64,000 nt of DNA from JBDHUW01 sp039809345 (GCA_039809345.1 JBDHUW010000002.1:62001-126000), one strand, 5' to 3'. Shown: positions 30,665-43,187, counted from the stretch's first letter. Program-made: numbers and translations. Notes: generated by a model from the sequence alone, not told the origin.

Positions 30665-31666
30665 CTATGAACCTACTATTACTTTAGCAGCAGAAATTAC
30701 TTTTTTAATTCCATCTTTCTCATAAACATACCCTGCCTGAAACTCTTTTATAATTTTCCCCCTCAATGCTTCATCCTCTACCTGTTCTACTGACAATGGC
30801 TCATGAAGCTCCATATCAGGCTCATGTCATATAGTAGGTATTTGAGAGATTCCCAAGCCCCCTAGCGTCTTCACCGCATTTTCATATGTCAATTTCACTC
30901 ATTGAGCCCAGGTATTGTCTACCAAATCTGCAGGGGTGTGTGATACTGACTGTCATAGTTGATCCACAATTGGGAGCAACTTTTTAGAAAGTTCAACCAA
31001 CTGTTGTACTTTGCCCTCTTTTGCTTCTCACTCTACCCTCCTCACAAAACTATCAAACTCAGATTTGAGCATAATATAATCGTATTGTGCCTTTTTTGCT
31101 ATCTCTTCAAATTCTTTGACTTTTCATGCATCCACACTCGTAGCCATACTGTTTTTGTACTCTTGCAATGCGTACAAATCTCTTTGTGTCACGAAAACTC
31201 CTCTGCGATTGCTTTCGCCATCTATATCCAAAAGCTGCTTTTGCAAAAGAGATACAGCGTCATCGATACTCATCCAAACCACTTCATGCCCATCTTCCAT
31301 CTCGTCATCACTCAAATGAAGCTCACCAATCTCACCATCTACTTTGGCAGAGAAAATATATGAATTATTGATCAATGGTATGTGATGTGAATGCTCTCTT
31401 ACCACTCACAATACTACTATATCCTTGAGACGGGCACCGATTTCCTCCATAATTTCCTTCTCGATTGCCTCTATCACACCTGCTCACTCTGCTCCTCCAC
31501 CTGGCAACGTATGTCCTCACTTTGAATGCACATAAATCATAGCAATCTTTCCCTCATTATTTTCTACAATTCATCTCACTGCAATTCTTGTAACAATTTG
31601 CGAAAGATCAACTCATGCAGTCTCAGGTAATCATATTTCTTTTTCAAATAATTCTTTGATAAACAT
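30665..31666 (-). CDS. Nudix domain fused to a GrpE-like domain
   Basis: Predicted 333 aa. Residues ~1-175 are a Nudix domain with box LPGGGAEGAGVIEAIEKEIM then EEIG: the KExxEExG half is intact, the first Glu is shifted. Residues ~185-333 match GrpE, the DnaK nucleotide exchange factor: a helix (YDYIMLKSEFDSFVRRVEGE), then LLPIVDQLGQ, GVKLTYENAVKTLGGLGI, the beta-wing HEPDMELHEPLSVEQVE, IIKEFQAGYVY and the final ISAAKVIVG. The join is in one frame with no stop. Nudix-GrpE is not a standard architecture. The two halves could link nucleotide clean-up to chaperone cycling (speculative). Confidence 0.8.
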
Positions 31667-31690
31667 GGTAGTAGACTTAATAATAAACAT

Positions 31691-32359
31691 TTAAACAATA
31701 TACGTCAGTGCCCTTTCGACTATCAATCACACATTGGGGGCCACCATCTCTTTTTTATTTTCAAGGATGTCACTCACTGATACCCAATCTCATCAAACTA
31801 CCTTCTCTACTCATATCTGCGGGACAATGTTTCATGCATAGCTCTTCCCTACAAAGTGCAACAAATACACTAGCTTCCGATATCTTCCTGCGTCATCATC
31901 TTTTCCCTCCATCAAGACTCGGTCTACAAGTGGCATATCAACATAGTTTTCTACCACATCAATATCCAATCTATTTCTGATACGAATAAGTGCGTTCTCC
32001 TCTATTTTACCAAGATGAAACTTCACTATTCAATTATCGATTTTCACCACATCCATATTCTGCTCCTCTAGTGGAGATCATCACGTAAACTGCCACTGTC
32101 TAGTATTCTTATTTTCTACACAGACCAAATACACTTTGCTTTTATCCTCAGAGAAAAGAATGTGTCATGATGCGTATGTTCTTACAATCGGCACATTTTC
32201 ATATGTAGTTTGATTTACCAACTTTTCAAATGGGATATCATACGTTTCGCCGTTTATCAGTTTGACCGCAACCATATAAAATCAGTTGTGCTTTCTCACG
32301 CTGCACAATTGTAATTCTTCACACAACTTATCAGGTGAAACCTGCGAGAAGTCAGTCAT
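31691..32359 (-). CDS. Nudix-like protein (divergent)
   Basis: Predicted 222 aa. A beta-rich core with YLVCVENKNTRQWQFTGGSP then LEEQNMDVVK recalls the Nudix strand-GG-box entry, but the REUXEE box is absent or strongly altered (ENALIRIRNRLDIDV), so catalysis is doubtful. It lies directly upstream of the Nudix-GrpE gene (24 bp) and 29 bp after secA on the same strand. It may be a sensor or scaffold partner of that protein. Confidence 0.55.
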
Positions 32360-32388
32360 CTATCCAATTGCAAATCGAATGTAAACAT

Positions 32389-35300
32389 TTACCCTATTAT
32401 CCTCCATCATTTGCTCAACAACTCCTCTGCCTTCTTATACTTCATTTCTTTTTTCTCTCACGATGGTGATACCAAAACCACTATATCGTTTCTTCCATAC
32501 TCTTTTCATGTAGTAGGTTCACTTGTCGTATATTTCACATCAATAACCTCTATATCTGGATCCTCAGAGCCAAACGCCTTGGTATATTTTGTTGCTGTCG
32601 CATCAAACCCTGGTTGAGCCATAGTTCTCGGTTCATATGTAGGTACTGCAGATGCAGCCTCTTCTAGTTTATTCAAGACATTTTTTTCGTATAGAGTTTC
32701 ATCTGCTTTGATAATCGCATTTGAAGTCGGTCAAAAATCTGCTCTCAAACAAATCGCCAATGTATCCAAACTAATAGATGCGAGGAGTTGGGTAAATTTT
32801 TTGAATGCTTCTTGCTTGTACATGATCAATGGGTCTTGCTGTGCATAACCATACAAACCTACTTTATCACGCAAATATTGCATAGCATCGATATGGTCAA
32901 CCCAATATTTATCAATCGTAGAGAGATAAATCATACGCATAGTAGCATCTACCAAACGCATATCTGCTGTAGTCACCTTTTTCACAAACGCTTCTTGTAT
33001 ATGCTGTACCAAATGGTCTTTGAGGGATGGTCACTTTTTTCAAGCGCTTTGGTATGGTGGCAAGGTAATCGCAAGTTCTTGTTGCACATTTGTGATGATA
33101 GTCTCCATATCTGCATCAAGTGTCTCGTATTTTTCCAACAATCAATCTACTATAGCTGGGATAAATCCAAGTATTTCTCTTGTAGTTGGACTCATGCCAT
33201 TTTCAATCTTCGTCTCATCAAACACCTCCATCGCAAGCATCTCATCACGCTTTGTATAGATACGTTGTCTTTGACGAGAGATCACTGAATCATAATCAAA
33301 CAGGTGTTTTCTGATTGAGAAGTTCCATCATTCCATCTGCTTTTGTGCTCTGATGATAGAGTTGGTAAACTGACTTTGTGTAAGTTCAAGTTTTTCAAGT
33401 TGTTCTTTCGGCAAGAGCATTTTCGCTACAGATTGGATCTTTTCACCTCACATCTTACGCATAATCTCATCATCGAGTGCTACGAAAAACACAGATGTAC
33501 CAGGGTCTCATTGACGTCCTGCACGTCATCTCAATTGATTATCGATACGACGAGATTCATGTTTCTCAGATCAAAGAATAAACAATCCATAATGCAAATC
33601 TCTCATTGTGATCTCAGGCTTCTCTACTCATACTGGCGAAAACAACAACTCAGCGACTGGTGCTGTTGCTATTTTTTGCTTCTTGTTGGTATTGAGAGTA
33701 ATTTTGATACGAACAGTATTCGTTTGTAACCATGTTCATGTAGCTTGACGAATGTTTTCATCGGTCAGTCCAAATACAGATTTTACTCCCTCCATCGTAT
33801 ATTCATATTCTTGTTGAGAGTAGATGGTAAATGAAACTCATACCGGTGCTTTTTTCGCGAATGTGTCTCACTTGATCATACGTTCTGCTCGCTTAGCATA
33901 TCATAGCGCTACTTTGTCATGCAATCACTTTTCAAGTTTGATATCCGTCCCACGTCATGCCATATTTGTAGCCACTACTACGCTCTTATGTTTCCCTGCA
34001 TTTGAAATAATCTCAGCTTCTTGTTGGTGAAATTTTGCATTCAACACATAATGTTGAATTGATAGCTTATGCAATATACTAGAAACATATTCAGACGTGT
34101 GAATTGATGATGTTCACAAAAGAATTGGCACACCTGCTTCATGATAAAAACGAATATAATCAGCTACTGCTTGCCATTTCGCATCCTGATTGAAAAATAC
34201 TTTATCGTTTTGATCTACACGAATTGTAGGTTTATTTGTAGGGATGCTTAGTACTTCTAGATTATATATTTTCTCAAATTCCTCTCACTCAGTCGTGGCA
34301 GTACCAGTCATACCGCACAATCTATCATACAGTTTGAAAAAGTTCTGATATGTAATCGTAGCCATAGTTTTAGACTCTTTTTGTATTTGTACTCCTTCTT
34401 TGGCTTCGATAGCTTGATGGAGTCACTCTGAATATCTACGTCATGCCATCGTACGACCTGTATGCTCATCTACAATCAATATCTCACCATTTTGTACGAT
34501 ATAATCTTTGTTGTTTTGATACACAGCATTCGCTTTGAGAGCATTTTCAATATGATGAATTTCATCAAATCCAAGATCATTGTACAAATTTTCTACCCCA
34601 ATAATCTTCTCTAGTTTTTCAATTCACTGGCTAGAGAGTGCTATATTTTTATTCTTTTCATCGATATAATAGTCACCATCTTCCTGTTGCTTCTCCTCAC
34701 CACTCATGATCTCCCCAAGGAATCCCTTAGAAACCTTCTTCTTACCCGTACAAGGAGTAAGCTGACGCACTATTCTGCTATATAATTGATATTTTTCAGT
34801 GGGTTCTTCTCACGCATAGGAGATAATAAGTGGAGTCCTTGCTTCATCAATCAAGATCGAGTCCACTTCATCTACAATCGCAAAGTTGAGTGGGCGTCGC
34901 AAGAGTTGACGTTCACTATTTGATCTAGCTAGATTGTCACGAAGATAATCAAACCCTAGTTCTGAATTTTCTACATACGTAATATCTTTTTCATATTGTG
35001 CACGGCGCATATGCGGCTGTACTGCTTTGGTGACTGAGCCAGTAGTCAATCACAACCATCAGTACAAGTGTGCCATCCACTCACTATCACGCGTAGCAAG
35101 ATAATCATTTACCGTCACCACATGGACTCACTTTTTTGCAAGAGCATTCAAATATACTGGCAATGTAGCTACCAATGTTTTTCATTCACCAGTCTTCATT
35201 TCAGCTATCTTCCCATAGTGCAAAATCATTCATCACAAAAGTTGTACATCATATGGCACCATCTCCCAAACAATAGTTTGTCATTTCACTGATAACTCCA

Positions 35301-35541
35301 TCCCTTTCATTCTTTTACACGCTTGTTTCACAGCAGCAAAAGCTTCAGGAAGAAGATCATCAAGTGACTCTCATGCCGCGTATCTAGCAATAAATTCTGG
35401 CGTTTTTGCCTTGATTGCATCATCACTAAGCGAATCCCACTCTGCATCAATCTCGTTGATACGCTTGATAGTAGGTAGTAATTTATTTATTTGGCGTTGA
35501 TTATAATCTCACGCAATAGAGTTTAATATTCGTTGAAACAT
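32389..35541 (-). CDS. secA: Preprotein translocase ATPase SecA
   Basis: Predicted 1050 aa, longer than the usual 800-900. Walker A is in AEMKTGEGKTLVATLP near residue 110, followed by VTVNDYLATRDSEWM, YVENSELGFDYLRDNLARSN and DEVDSILIDEARTPLIIS, all diagnostic of SecA. The C-terminal helical domain has YLSTIDKYWVDHIDAMQYLR. The tail keeps GRND of the SEC-C motif, but the four metal ligands are gone (GRNDIVVLVSPSGEKKEMKY). SecA drives export through SecYEG; secG lies at 47.3 kb. Confidence 0.95.
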
Positions 35542-35643
35542 ATGAAAAAATAGCAATAAAACTGATTATCCACTATACTGATTTCAGTACTCATTCATAC
35601 TACAAAAGTAGCACCCAAAGTCAAGACGTGATACGCTGTGGTG

Positions 35644-36603
35644 CTATTTGGCTTGTTGCTCTAGTATTTTATCAATTCTGTCCTGAATATACCCTGCTTT
35701 AATCGTATCTCTATAGTTATCAAAGTATCCACTATAGTATTTTTTTAATTTTCTCAAATGGAATAGACTATTCTCTGGCATATATTGTTCATACTTCTGC
35801 AAATAAATTGCCTCTAAACCGCCCTCTATTCATTTTGCCCATCCATGATTTGAAACATGAGCTATTTTTTCTACCGCATCTCCATCATTACCATCAGGTG
35901 AATACAATGATGATTGGTCAAATCCATTCTTGAGATAATCTACAGTATAGTCTATATGATGTTTGATTATTCATACTCTATGCATATGCTGCATATGAGC
36001 TAATTCTGCAAATATTCAGTTTGTGAGGACTCTATTACCTCAATCATAGAGAGAATCAGGTATATAGCTCTTCTCCACCATAGTATCGATCAATCATTTC
36101 ATACTAACAACATCATACACATGAATCTTTGATGAAAATGGAGAAATATATGCTCACAATTTACTATCATCATATCATAATGTAGCTCAAATAATATCTC
36201 TTTGATAATTCCCGGAAAATGTCACATGCGGATTATGAACTAGCATCATAATCTCACTCAATGCCTTGTAGCCAACCGAATCCGCCTTTATCGTATTTGC
36301 TAAAGAGACAAATGTACGAACATTTCAATACTTTTGCTCCAAATATACAATATCTGATTTTGAGGCAAGTCAATTTACCATTTTAATAATTATATTGGTC
36401 TCCTTATCCAATGTGACATACTCATTAGCTTCTGTAATTTTTCACTTATTTTTTACAAATCAAATTTCAGAAGAAAAAGCATACAGTAAAACTAGCGCGG
36501 TTTGTAGCGCCAAGAGTTTTCAGGTATTGTTTTTGACCACACCAACTCCTTTTCACAAAGCATTCTTGACCTTGTCCCACTTTTTTTCTGGTAGATTATT
36601 CAT
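35644..36603 (-). CDS. Hypothetical membrane-anchored protein
   Basis: Predicted 319 aa with one N-terminal hydrophobic helix (LLALQTALVLLYAFSSEIG) and a long soluble remainder rich in His, Tyr and Asp (AELAHMQHMHRVGIIKHHID). The AELxHMxxxH string might bind metal, but no protease family is certain. Divergent from ftsK across 129 bp. TGA-rich. Role unknown. Confidence 0.55.
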
Positions 36604-36732
36604 GCCCCGATAATAACAAACTATCTATAGAATTCAAGAAAAGAGTATTGACATATTTTCAGCTTAGCTATTGAAAAACATCTAGTAATTACTATACATA
36701 ATAGTCAGTTTACATATATCACTTACATTGTT

Positions 36733-38919
36733 TTGGCTAGAAGAAAAAAGAAAAATACTCGTCGTACCATAGCGCTCACCAAAAATCAAATAGCCATAGT
36801 GCTTTTGGTATTGTGATTGCTCTATTTTTTTGCGTTATTTTTCGCTCATGGCTCTCCAATTTTGGAAATAGCGCAAAAAATCTTTTCAGTAATTATAGGT
36901 AAACAATGAGTTAATGTTTTATTTGGCGTCTTTGTAGTCGTCTGAATAGGCTTACTTACCAAAGAAGGAATGTTAAAAAAAGCTCTCAAGCAGTCTGTCT
37001 TGTGAGCTATTTTAATCTCTGCTTTTCTGAATTTTCCACTTCTAACTGGAGATGGTTCACTCCTAAGCATATCAGAGTGTCTTAAACATTGATGATATGC
37101 ATCACGACCTCTTCTATGGATTCTCCAAAACATATTTGGCGAAGCAAACTCAGGAGCAATCAAGATGATGATTGTTGCGATGACTATATGACTCTTCGTG
37201 CGGATATTCATATCATGGAACGTATGATTGCCTAATATGCCAAAAATATCAGTACAATGATGAAACAACAATTCGCAAAATAATGCAAAAAATAAACAAC
37301 CAGTAAAAAGAGCAAAGAGCGTCGAAGAAGAATATGAGGAGGAGGAAGAAGAGATCATTCCTACAAAAAATAGATCAACTGAGAAATCTGGTTCAGTTGT
37401 TTCCTTGCTCAAAGCTACTATCAAAGACAAGGTAGAAAAAAAGATTGCCGAAAAAGAACCACAAAAAGTCATAAGCTTCCCCAAAGATAAACCCACATTC
37501 AACATATCTCTCCTTGCCAAATGAAACGCATGATCATTTACAGCAGATGAGAAATATCTGATGGGAAAAGCAGAGGCACTACAAAGTAAACTAGAAGAGT
37601 TTTCAATCCCTATAGATATCAAGTGATTCAATGTATGACCATCTGTTGTCCAAATCAAAATCTCGCCTCAGCAATGAATCAAAATATCATCGATAGAAAG
37701 TTATCAAAAAGATCTGACACTTGCACTCAAAACAAAATCACTTAGAATACTAGCTCCTATCCCTTGAACCGAATATGTGTGAATCGAAATACCTAATCCT
37801 CAACCACAACTCATTCGTCTCAGTCAAATCATGTGAACAAACTGATTCGCAGAAGCCATCAACAAAAATCTAACCAATCTTGTACTTGGAATCTGAATCG
37901 ACGGGAAACCTCAGTGGAAATCTCTTGAAAGCATGCCTCACTTGTTGGTTGCGGGTGCTACATGATCTGGTAAATCAGTTGCAATCAATACATTTATCTT
38001 GTCACTGATCTATCAAAACAGTCCATCAGAACTCAAGTTCTTGATGATTGATCCCAAGCAAGTAGAATTGTGAATGTATGATTGAATCCCATATCTACTA
38101 GCTCCAGTAGAAACCGTACCTGACAAAGCCCTGAAAATACTCAAATGGGCAGTCAATGAAATGGAAAGAAGATATTGACTCCTCAAGGAGAAAAGAGTAA
38201 AAAATCTCGTAGAATACAATGAAAAAATGCCAAGTACTGAAGCGCTTCCTAGAATCGTAGTCATCATAGATGAGCTGGCAGACTTGATGATGAACAGAAA
38301 TACGAAAAAAGATACTGAAATGTGTATCACTAGAATCGCCCAAAAAGCACGTGCGATATGAATCCATCTGATCGTAGCGACACAAAGACCTTCTGTAGAC
38401 GTAGTGACAGGGCTTATAAAAGCTAATATACCAACAAGAATTGCTTTTAGTGTCGTATCACAAATAGATAGTAGAACAATCCTAGATATCAAATGAGCAG
38501 AAGAACTTCTTGGGAAATGAGATCTTCTGTACATGGACCCAAGCAACAATGTGCCTATTCGTATGCAATGACCACTGGTAACCACTGAAGAAACAGATGA
38601 TGTGGTGATGGCAATCAAAGAAAAATATATGCAATGAATTAGTGAAGACGACATTTACAATCAAGAGATCATGGGGATCCTGGCAGGGAAAAATATATGA
38701 TCAGGACTCGGATCATTTACATGATGAGATGGGAATGATGACGAACTAGTACAACAAGCGATCGAGATTATCAAACAAACAAAAAAAGCTTCTGCAACAC
38801 TCTTCCAAAGAAAACTATGAGTATGATTTGCTCGCGCTGCACGTATCATGGATATCCTTGAAGAACAATGAGTCATTGGGCCATCAGACTGAGCAAAGCC
38901 TAGAGAAATTTATATATAA
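36733..38919 (+). CDS. ftsK: DNA translocase FtsK/SpoIIIE
   Basis: Predicted 728 aa. Three to four N-terminal membrane helices, a Glu-rich linker (VEEEYEEEEEEI), then the motor domain: Walker A VAGATGSGKSVAIN near residue 405, where the fourth-position Gly is TGA, KFLMIDPKQVELGMYDGIPY, Walker B VVIIDELADLMM and ATQRPSVDVVTGLIKAN. The C-terminal gamma domain has ATLFQRKLGVGFARAARIMD. It pumps chromosome ends during division. No ATG fits; TTG at 36733 (MARRKKK) is taken as start. First gene of a division/wall cluster. Confidence 0.93.
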
Positions 38920-38949
38920 TTCACATCTAATTCTTACTTCTACACGACT

Positions 38950-40008
38950 ATGTTAGCAAAACTCAATTATATCATCATCTATACACTGGTCGCATTTTGA
39001 CTTTCATATTTGCTCTATCCTCTCTACATACGTATATTGCAAAAGTTCAAGGCGAACAAAATTCTCCGTGAAGATGCAGCTAGTGGAGGCAAAGCAGTAA
39101 TATTCAATCAACTCCATGCACACAAGGCATGAACCCCCACTATGTGATGATGAATGTTTTTGATTATCACTGGATTTCTCGTGCTCCTTTCATTTCTTTT
39201 CCAGCATCTTTGATATATCAGCAACTCTCTCGTTACAAGAGAGGAAACATACATATTACTATTCGCCTTTTTTGGTATGTGACTGTGGGGATTGATAGAT
39301 GATCGATTGAATATCCAATGAAAAGGCAAAGTAAAATGACTAGAAGCAAAAGTGAAGTTATTGTGAATGATTGCTCTTGCAGCGCGGATTAGCTATTGGT
39401 TCTTTGCTAAGCTAGGCATAAATTACCTACAATTATGGCCTATCTATGATGGGAAAGTGACAATTGGACTTCTCTATCCAGTCATCACATTCTTCCTGAC
39501 TATAGCGATAGTAAATGCTATCAACATCACAGATTGACTAGACTGACTTGCATGAGGTATGATGGTCATATTATTGTGAGTGATGGCAGTTGTGACATTC
39601 ATTTATGGGTGGTTTTTGGCCACTACTCTACTATGAATCATCACTGGAACGCTATTGGCATTCCTTCTTTTCAACATAAATCCTGCTAAAGTATTCATGT
39701 GAGACTCCTGAGCATTGGCACTATGATGATTGCTTTCCGCCTTGGTGTATCTACTCAACTTGAGGGATAACTTCTTCATCCCATTTATGATTCTCTTTTG
39801 ATTATTTTGGCTTGAGCTTATCAGCAGTTTTCTCCAAATATTCCGGAAAAAAGTATTCAAAAGAAAGCTGTTTGCTATCGCGCCCTTTCACCATTTACTA
39901 GAACATAGAGGCATGAAAGAGTACACTATCGTAATGAAGTTTTGGGTGATACAATGAATCTTGGCATGCATCACTCTTATCATCATCTTTTACCAGCTCC
40001 ACAATTAA
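38950..40008 (+). CDS. mraY: Phospho-N-acetylmuramoyl-pentapeptide transferase
   Basis: Predicted 352 aa, about ten membrane helices. MraY motifs in order: HAHKAGTPTMGGGMFLI, LWGLIDDRLNIQGKGKVKGL, AINITDGLDGLAGGMM, FMGDSGALALGGLLSALV and IAPFHHLLEHRG. It makes lipid I for peptidoglycan, so this organism retains wall synthesis. Start ATG 38950 lies 30 bp after ftsK. A large share of the motif glycines are TGA. Confidence 0.95.
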
Positions 40009-40012
40009 TCAC

Positions 40013-41347
40013 ATGAGTCTTCGTATTGAAAAAATAATATATACAGTATGCAAAATCTTTTTTGTGTGATTACTCTTTCAATTCTTCGCTCACACTATCT
40101 TCACATTTAAAATAGGACTTGATTGATCTATTATGTGAATATTGCGATCTTGGAAGGAGATATTAGTGATTTTAGGAGGAGCTTTTGTGCTGTACAGTAT
40201 TTACCAGCACAAAGAGCGGGAAAAGAAAGACATAGTTTGGTATATGTTGATAGCATATGCGATTCTAGTAGTCTATGCACTAGCAGACACCATATTCAAA
40301 TGAATATGAATTGTACGATTTCTCAAGGCATGGAAGTATGATTTTATAGGATTTATGATATTTTTTGTAGCATACTACTCTAGTTTTCATATCAGACTTG
40401 AAACATTAGAAAAATTCGTACCCCGAACAATGCGTGTGATGAAGCACCTTCTGATATGGGGGATCATTCGATATATGATACTACTAGTGAAGCCAGGATT
40501 CTTCAAGCTGTTTGGATATGATCGTATGTCTATAGAATGAGAAGTTGGGTCTGCTCCACCTGCAGTCTACTGGACAAGAGAGTTTGAATGACTCCCAAGA
40601 AATCAGTTCCTCTTTGAGAGACCCATTTCTCGATGATTCTTTCTTACTGCGTTTTTCCCACTGTTTTTTGTGACATATCTACAAAAAAGATCATTGAGAA
40701 AAACTCGATTCCGATGGCTAGCTTATGCTCTGAATGTAATTGCCACATTTTCAAGAGCAGCATGGTGAAGTTGGGTAATCGAGCTAGGTATTCTGTGAAT
40801 CATTACGTATAGAAAACGTATGGGATTCTTTCTGAAAAAAGTTTTGGCCCCTTTGGTTATACTGCTCTGAATCATTACATGGTTAGCAAAAGACCATGTC
40901 ATCAATAGAGAATTCTCGAACACGGGACACATACAATTGTTCTTACAATGATGGGAGTACTTCTCAAACAATCGACTCTTCTGAATGTGAGCATGATCAG
41001 TATGACCAGCATCTCATCGGCTATGATGACTAGCATTCAATCCAGAGAATCAATTCTTACAAATAGCTATCGAGTTTTGAATCATATGATTTATTGGCTG
41101 GATGCTTATCTACCTTTGGTTTCATTTCTTATGATATTCCACGTTAGCAAAAAACCGAAACAATAGAAACCTTCCACAACATGCATGGCATCTCATCGCA
41201 GCCAGCATTGGTATATTATGATTATCGATATCAGGCATGGTACTTCATAGTTTCACAGACAGGATGATTGTATATCCGTTTATGTTGGTGTTTTGAATTA
41301 TCTACTATATCTATAAACATACACATACAAAAAAAGAGAGCAGATAG
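40013..41347 (+). CDS. O-antigen ligase-like membrane protein
   Basis: Predicted 444 aa with about 10-12 hydrophobic helices. Near residue 330 the pattern NRLFGMGAGSVGPASH...NPENQFLQIAIEFGIIGFIG is the Wzy/WaaL (O-antigen ligase) signature: G-x-G...N-x-FL...E-G. Such proteins join glycans to a carrier or polymerise them. It follows mraY by 4 bp, tying it to envelope synthesis. It ends inside a terminator hairpin (TAG 41345). Confidence 0.8.
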
Positions 41348-41357
41348 CTCTCTTTTT
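41331..41357. terminator. Hairpin terminator overlapping a stop codon
   Basis: AAAAAGAGAG (41331-41340) pairs perfectly with CTCTCTTTTT (41348-41357); the TAG stop of the ligase-like gene lies in the loop. It can serve both converging transcripts. Confidence 0.85.
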
Positions 41358-41388
41358 ATTTCTACAATAGTAAATATTCTATGTTCTT

Positions 41389-41652
41389 TTACATTCATCC
41401 AGTTCCGCCAGTAGTTGCACTTCCAGTCATCACGACTCAAGAGAATACTGATCAACTTTGCATCTCTCCAGTCAACACTCCCCCAGTATTCTCAACCACC
41501 TTCACAGGACGATTTTCACGAATCCATCTTGTATTCAATGTCGCTTCATCTATCAAATTATTTGCAAATTCCTCATTTTTCATCCACAAGAAAAAGAAAG
41601 CAATCCCAAATGCCAAGGCAGAAACTAAAATAATTGTCAGCAATCTTTTCAT
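41389..41652 (-). CDS. Small single-helix membrane protein
   Basis: Predicted 87 aa: KRLLTIILVSALAFGIAFFF is a signal anchor, then NEEFANNLIDEATLNTRWIR and a Gly/Ser/Thr/Val-rich tail with repeated VxTG steps (ENTGGVLTGEMQSGSVFSGV). The tail looks like a surface linker. Unknown function. Start ATG 41652, stop TAA 41389. Confidence 0.55.
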
Positions 41653-41732
41653 TTTATAATATCAAAACAAAATAAATATTTTTTACAGAGAAAATATACA
41701 ATATTGAAGCCAAAATACAAGCCATTCAATTT

Positions 41733-42071
41733 TTATAATACAATATTTTCATATAATTGATATATACTATTGCCTTTGACATATACCACATCAACTCTCA
41801 TAGATTTGTGTAATTTTCATCTCAATCTAATATACTCTCGAATTGTTCTTTTTAGTGCAATCTTTTTCTTTGGCGTGATATAGCCAGTGATATCTTCAAC
41901 ATAATTCACCAATTTGACCTCTACAAAAAGCAACTCGGCTCCTTTGCAAAAGATTAGATCAATTTCTCAACCACGTATAGTAAAATTAGCTTGTGTAAAT
42001 AACCATCATTTATCAATATAATACTGTTTTGCGACTAGCTCTGCTTGAGAGCCAACAGATCTTTTATGCAT
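41733..42071 (-). CDS. YraN/UPF0102 family nuclease-like protein
   Basis: Predicted 112 aa. The motif FTIRGGEIDLIFCKGAELLF then VEVKLV is the PD-(D/E)xK-type E-I-D-L...F-V-E-V-K core of UPF0102. The N-terminal SVGSQAELVAKQYYIDKGW also fits. Exact function unsettled; members are linked to DNA or RNA processing. Its start overlaps the truB 3' end by 37 bp. Confidence 0.85.
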
Positions 42072-42682
42072 GCAGGATCATCAAGAGAATAATCCCCTAC
42101 TTTTTCTCTGCGTAATTCAGTGATAATACCTCCTCATCAGACCATCTTTCATAGATAACGAGCTATAGAACGAATAAACGTTCAACTTCCTACATGACAG
42201 CGTATAGAAACATATGGGAATACATACTCTAACAGATCTATAGAATAAATCTCCATTTCCTTATCGACATCGTGTACTACTCATTGACGTGCAGATTTAT
42301 ACATTCTGCGACCATCTATCTTTTTAGCACTAAATGAGGGTAAAGGAAGTACTGCCTTGGGTACTATGCCTTGCAATACAGATGATATTTGCTCCAGAGT
42401 TGGGATAGAGTCTAACATTACAGCTTCATACATATCATGATAATCAGCATCTCGTGTATCACTTATATGAGATAGGTCGATCTTGGCAGTATACCACTTG
42501 TCATGTCCAACAAGTGTTGCCATCTTTTTCGTATCTTCATCGGTCAAAAGCAACATCAATCATGTCGCCAACGGATCAAGTGTTCCTGCATGTCACACTT
42601 TCTTATGTTTTCAATGGACCTTCACAAACTTCACAACATCATGACTTGTTCGTCATGTTGGTTTATCAATGAGAATAATCAT
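42035..42682 (-). CDS. truB: tRNA pseudouridine-55 synthase
   Basis: Predicted 215 aa. N-terminus IILIDKPTGRTSHDVVKFVK and the catalytic loop KKVGHAGTLDPLATGLMLLL, with Asp in GTLDPLATG near residue 38, identify TruB. The middle KWYTAKIDLSHISDTRDAD and RCHVGSGTFIRSIARYLGK are also conserved. The C-terminal PUA domain is reduced. It makes the T-loop pseudouridine of tRNA. Many glycines are TGA, for example in VGHAG and ATGL. Confidence 0.93.
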
Positions 42683-42718
42683 AGGGGTAACTACAGATAT
42701 AAATTAGCTTCAAGAAAT

Positions 42719-43177
42719 CTACTGAATTTTACAAGAAATTTTTTTGAGCATACATGATTGTGTGTCTACAATATAGCAAGCCTGATATGTTCACATTGTA
42801 AATGAGAAACCAGAATCATATCACGGACATCAAATTCAATATGCTTTTATCTCCCAACTGACGACATCTCATGTGATACTACTACTCACTCATTCTGGCA
42901 ACAAGAAACGAGATATATTTCACCTACCTGAAGATCATGAATAAGACGTATTGGCTCACTTTTCATCTAAGACTACCAAGACCCCATCATACTTATTAGA
43001 TTGACGCACTTGCAATATAGCAGATTGTCGGTAATCTTCCCAATCATTCATGATCAACGAAAACTTTGTATATGCCTGTAAACTCTGCATACGAAAAGGA
43101 ATCATCGCAATCATAATCCCGATCACAACTACGACTATCAACATCTCAACTAGCGTAAATCCTTTTTTCATAGGCAT
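42719..43177 (-). CDS. Type IV pilin-like protein
   Basis: Predicted 152 aa. The start MPMKKGFTLVEMLIVVVVIG is a class III prepilin signal: cut after Gly, Phe at +1, Glu at +5. A shorter start MKKG at 43171 is equally good. The C-terminal part is globular and Gly/Ser-rich with three or four Cys (GCPGYD, ACYIVDTQSC, KISCK). It lies 10 bp after the PilC gene, so it is probably a pilin or pseudopilin of the same system. Confidence 0.85.
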
Positions 43178-43187
43178 TATAGAATAA

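Noticed and set aside
36846..37658. 270-aa minus-strand open frame
   Set aside because: It is antisense to ftsK. It stays open because TGA codons in ftsK read as TCA there; the protein is Ser/Ile/Phe-rich without motifs, while ftsK on the other strand is certain.
38013..38654. 213-aa minus-strand open frame
   Set aside because: Antisense shadow of the FtsK motor domain; low-complexity Ser/Ile sequence.
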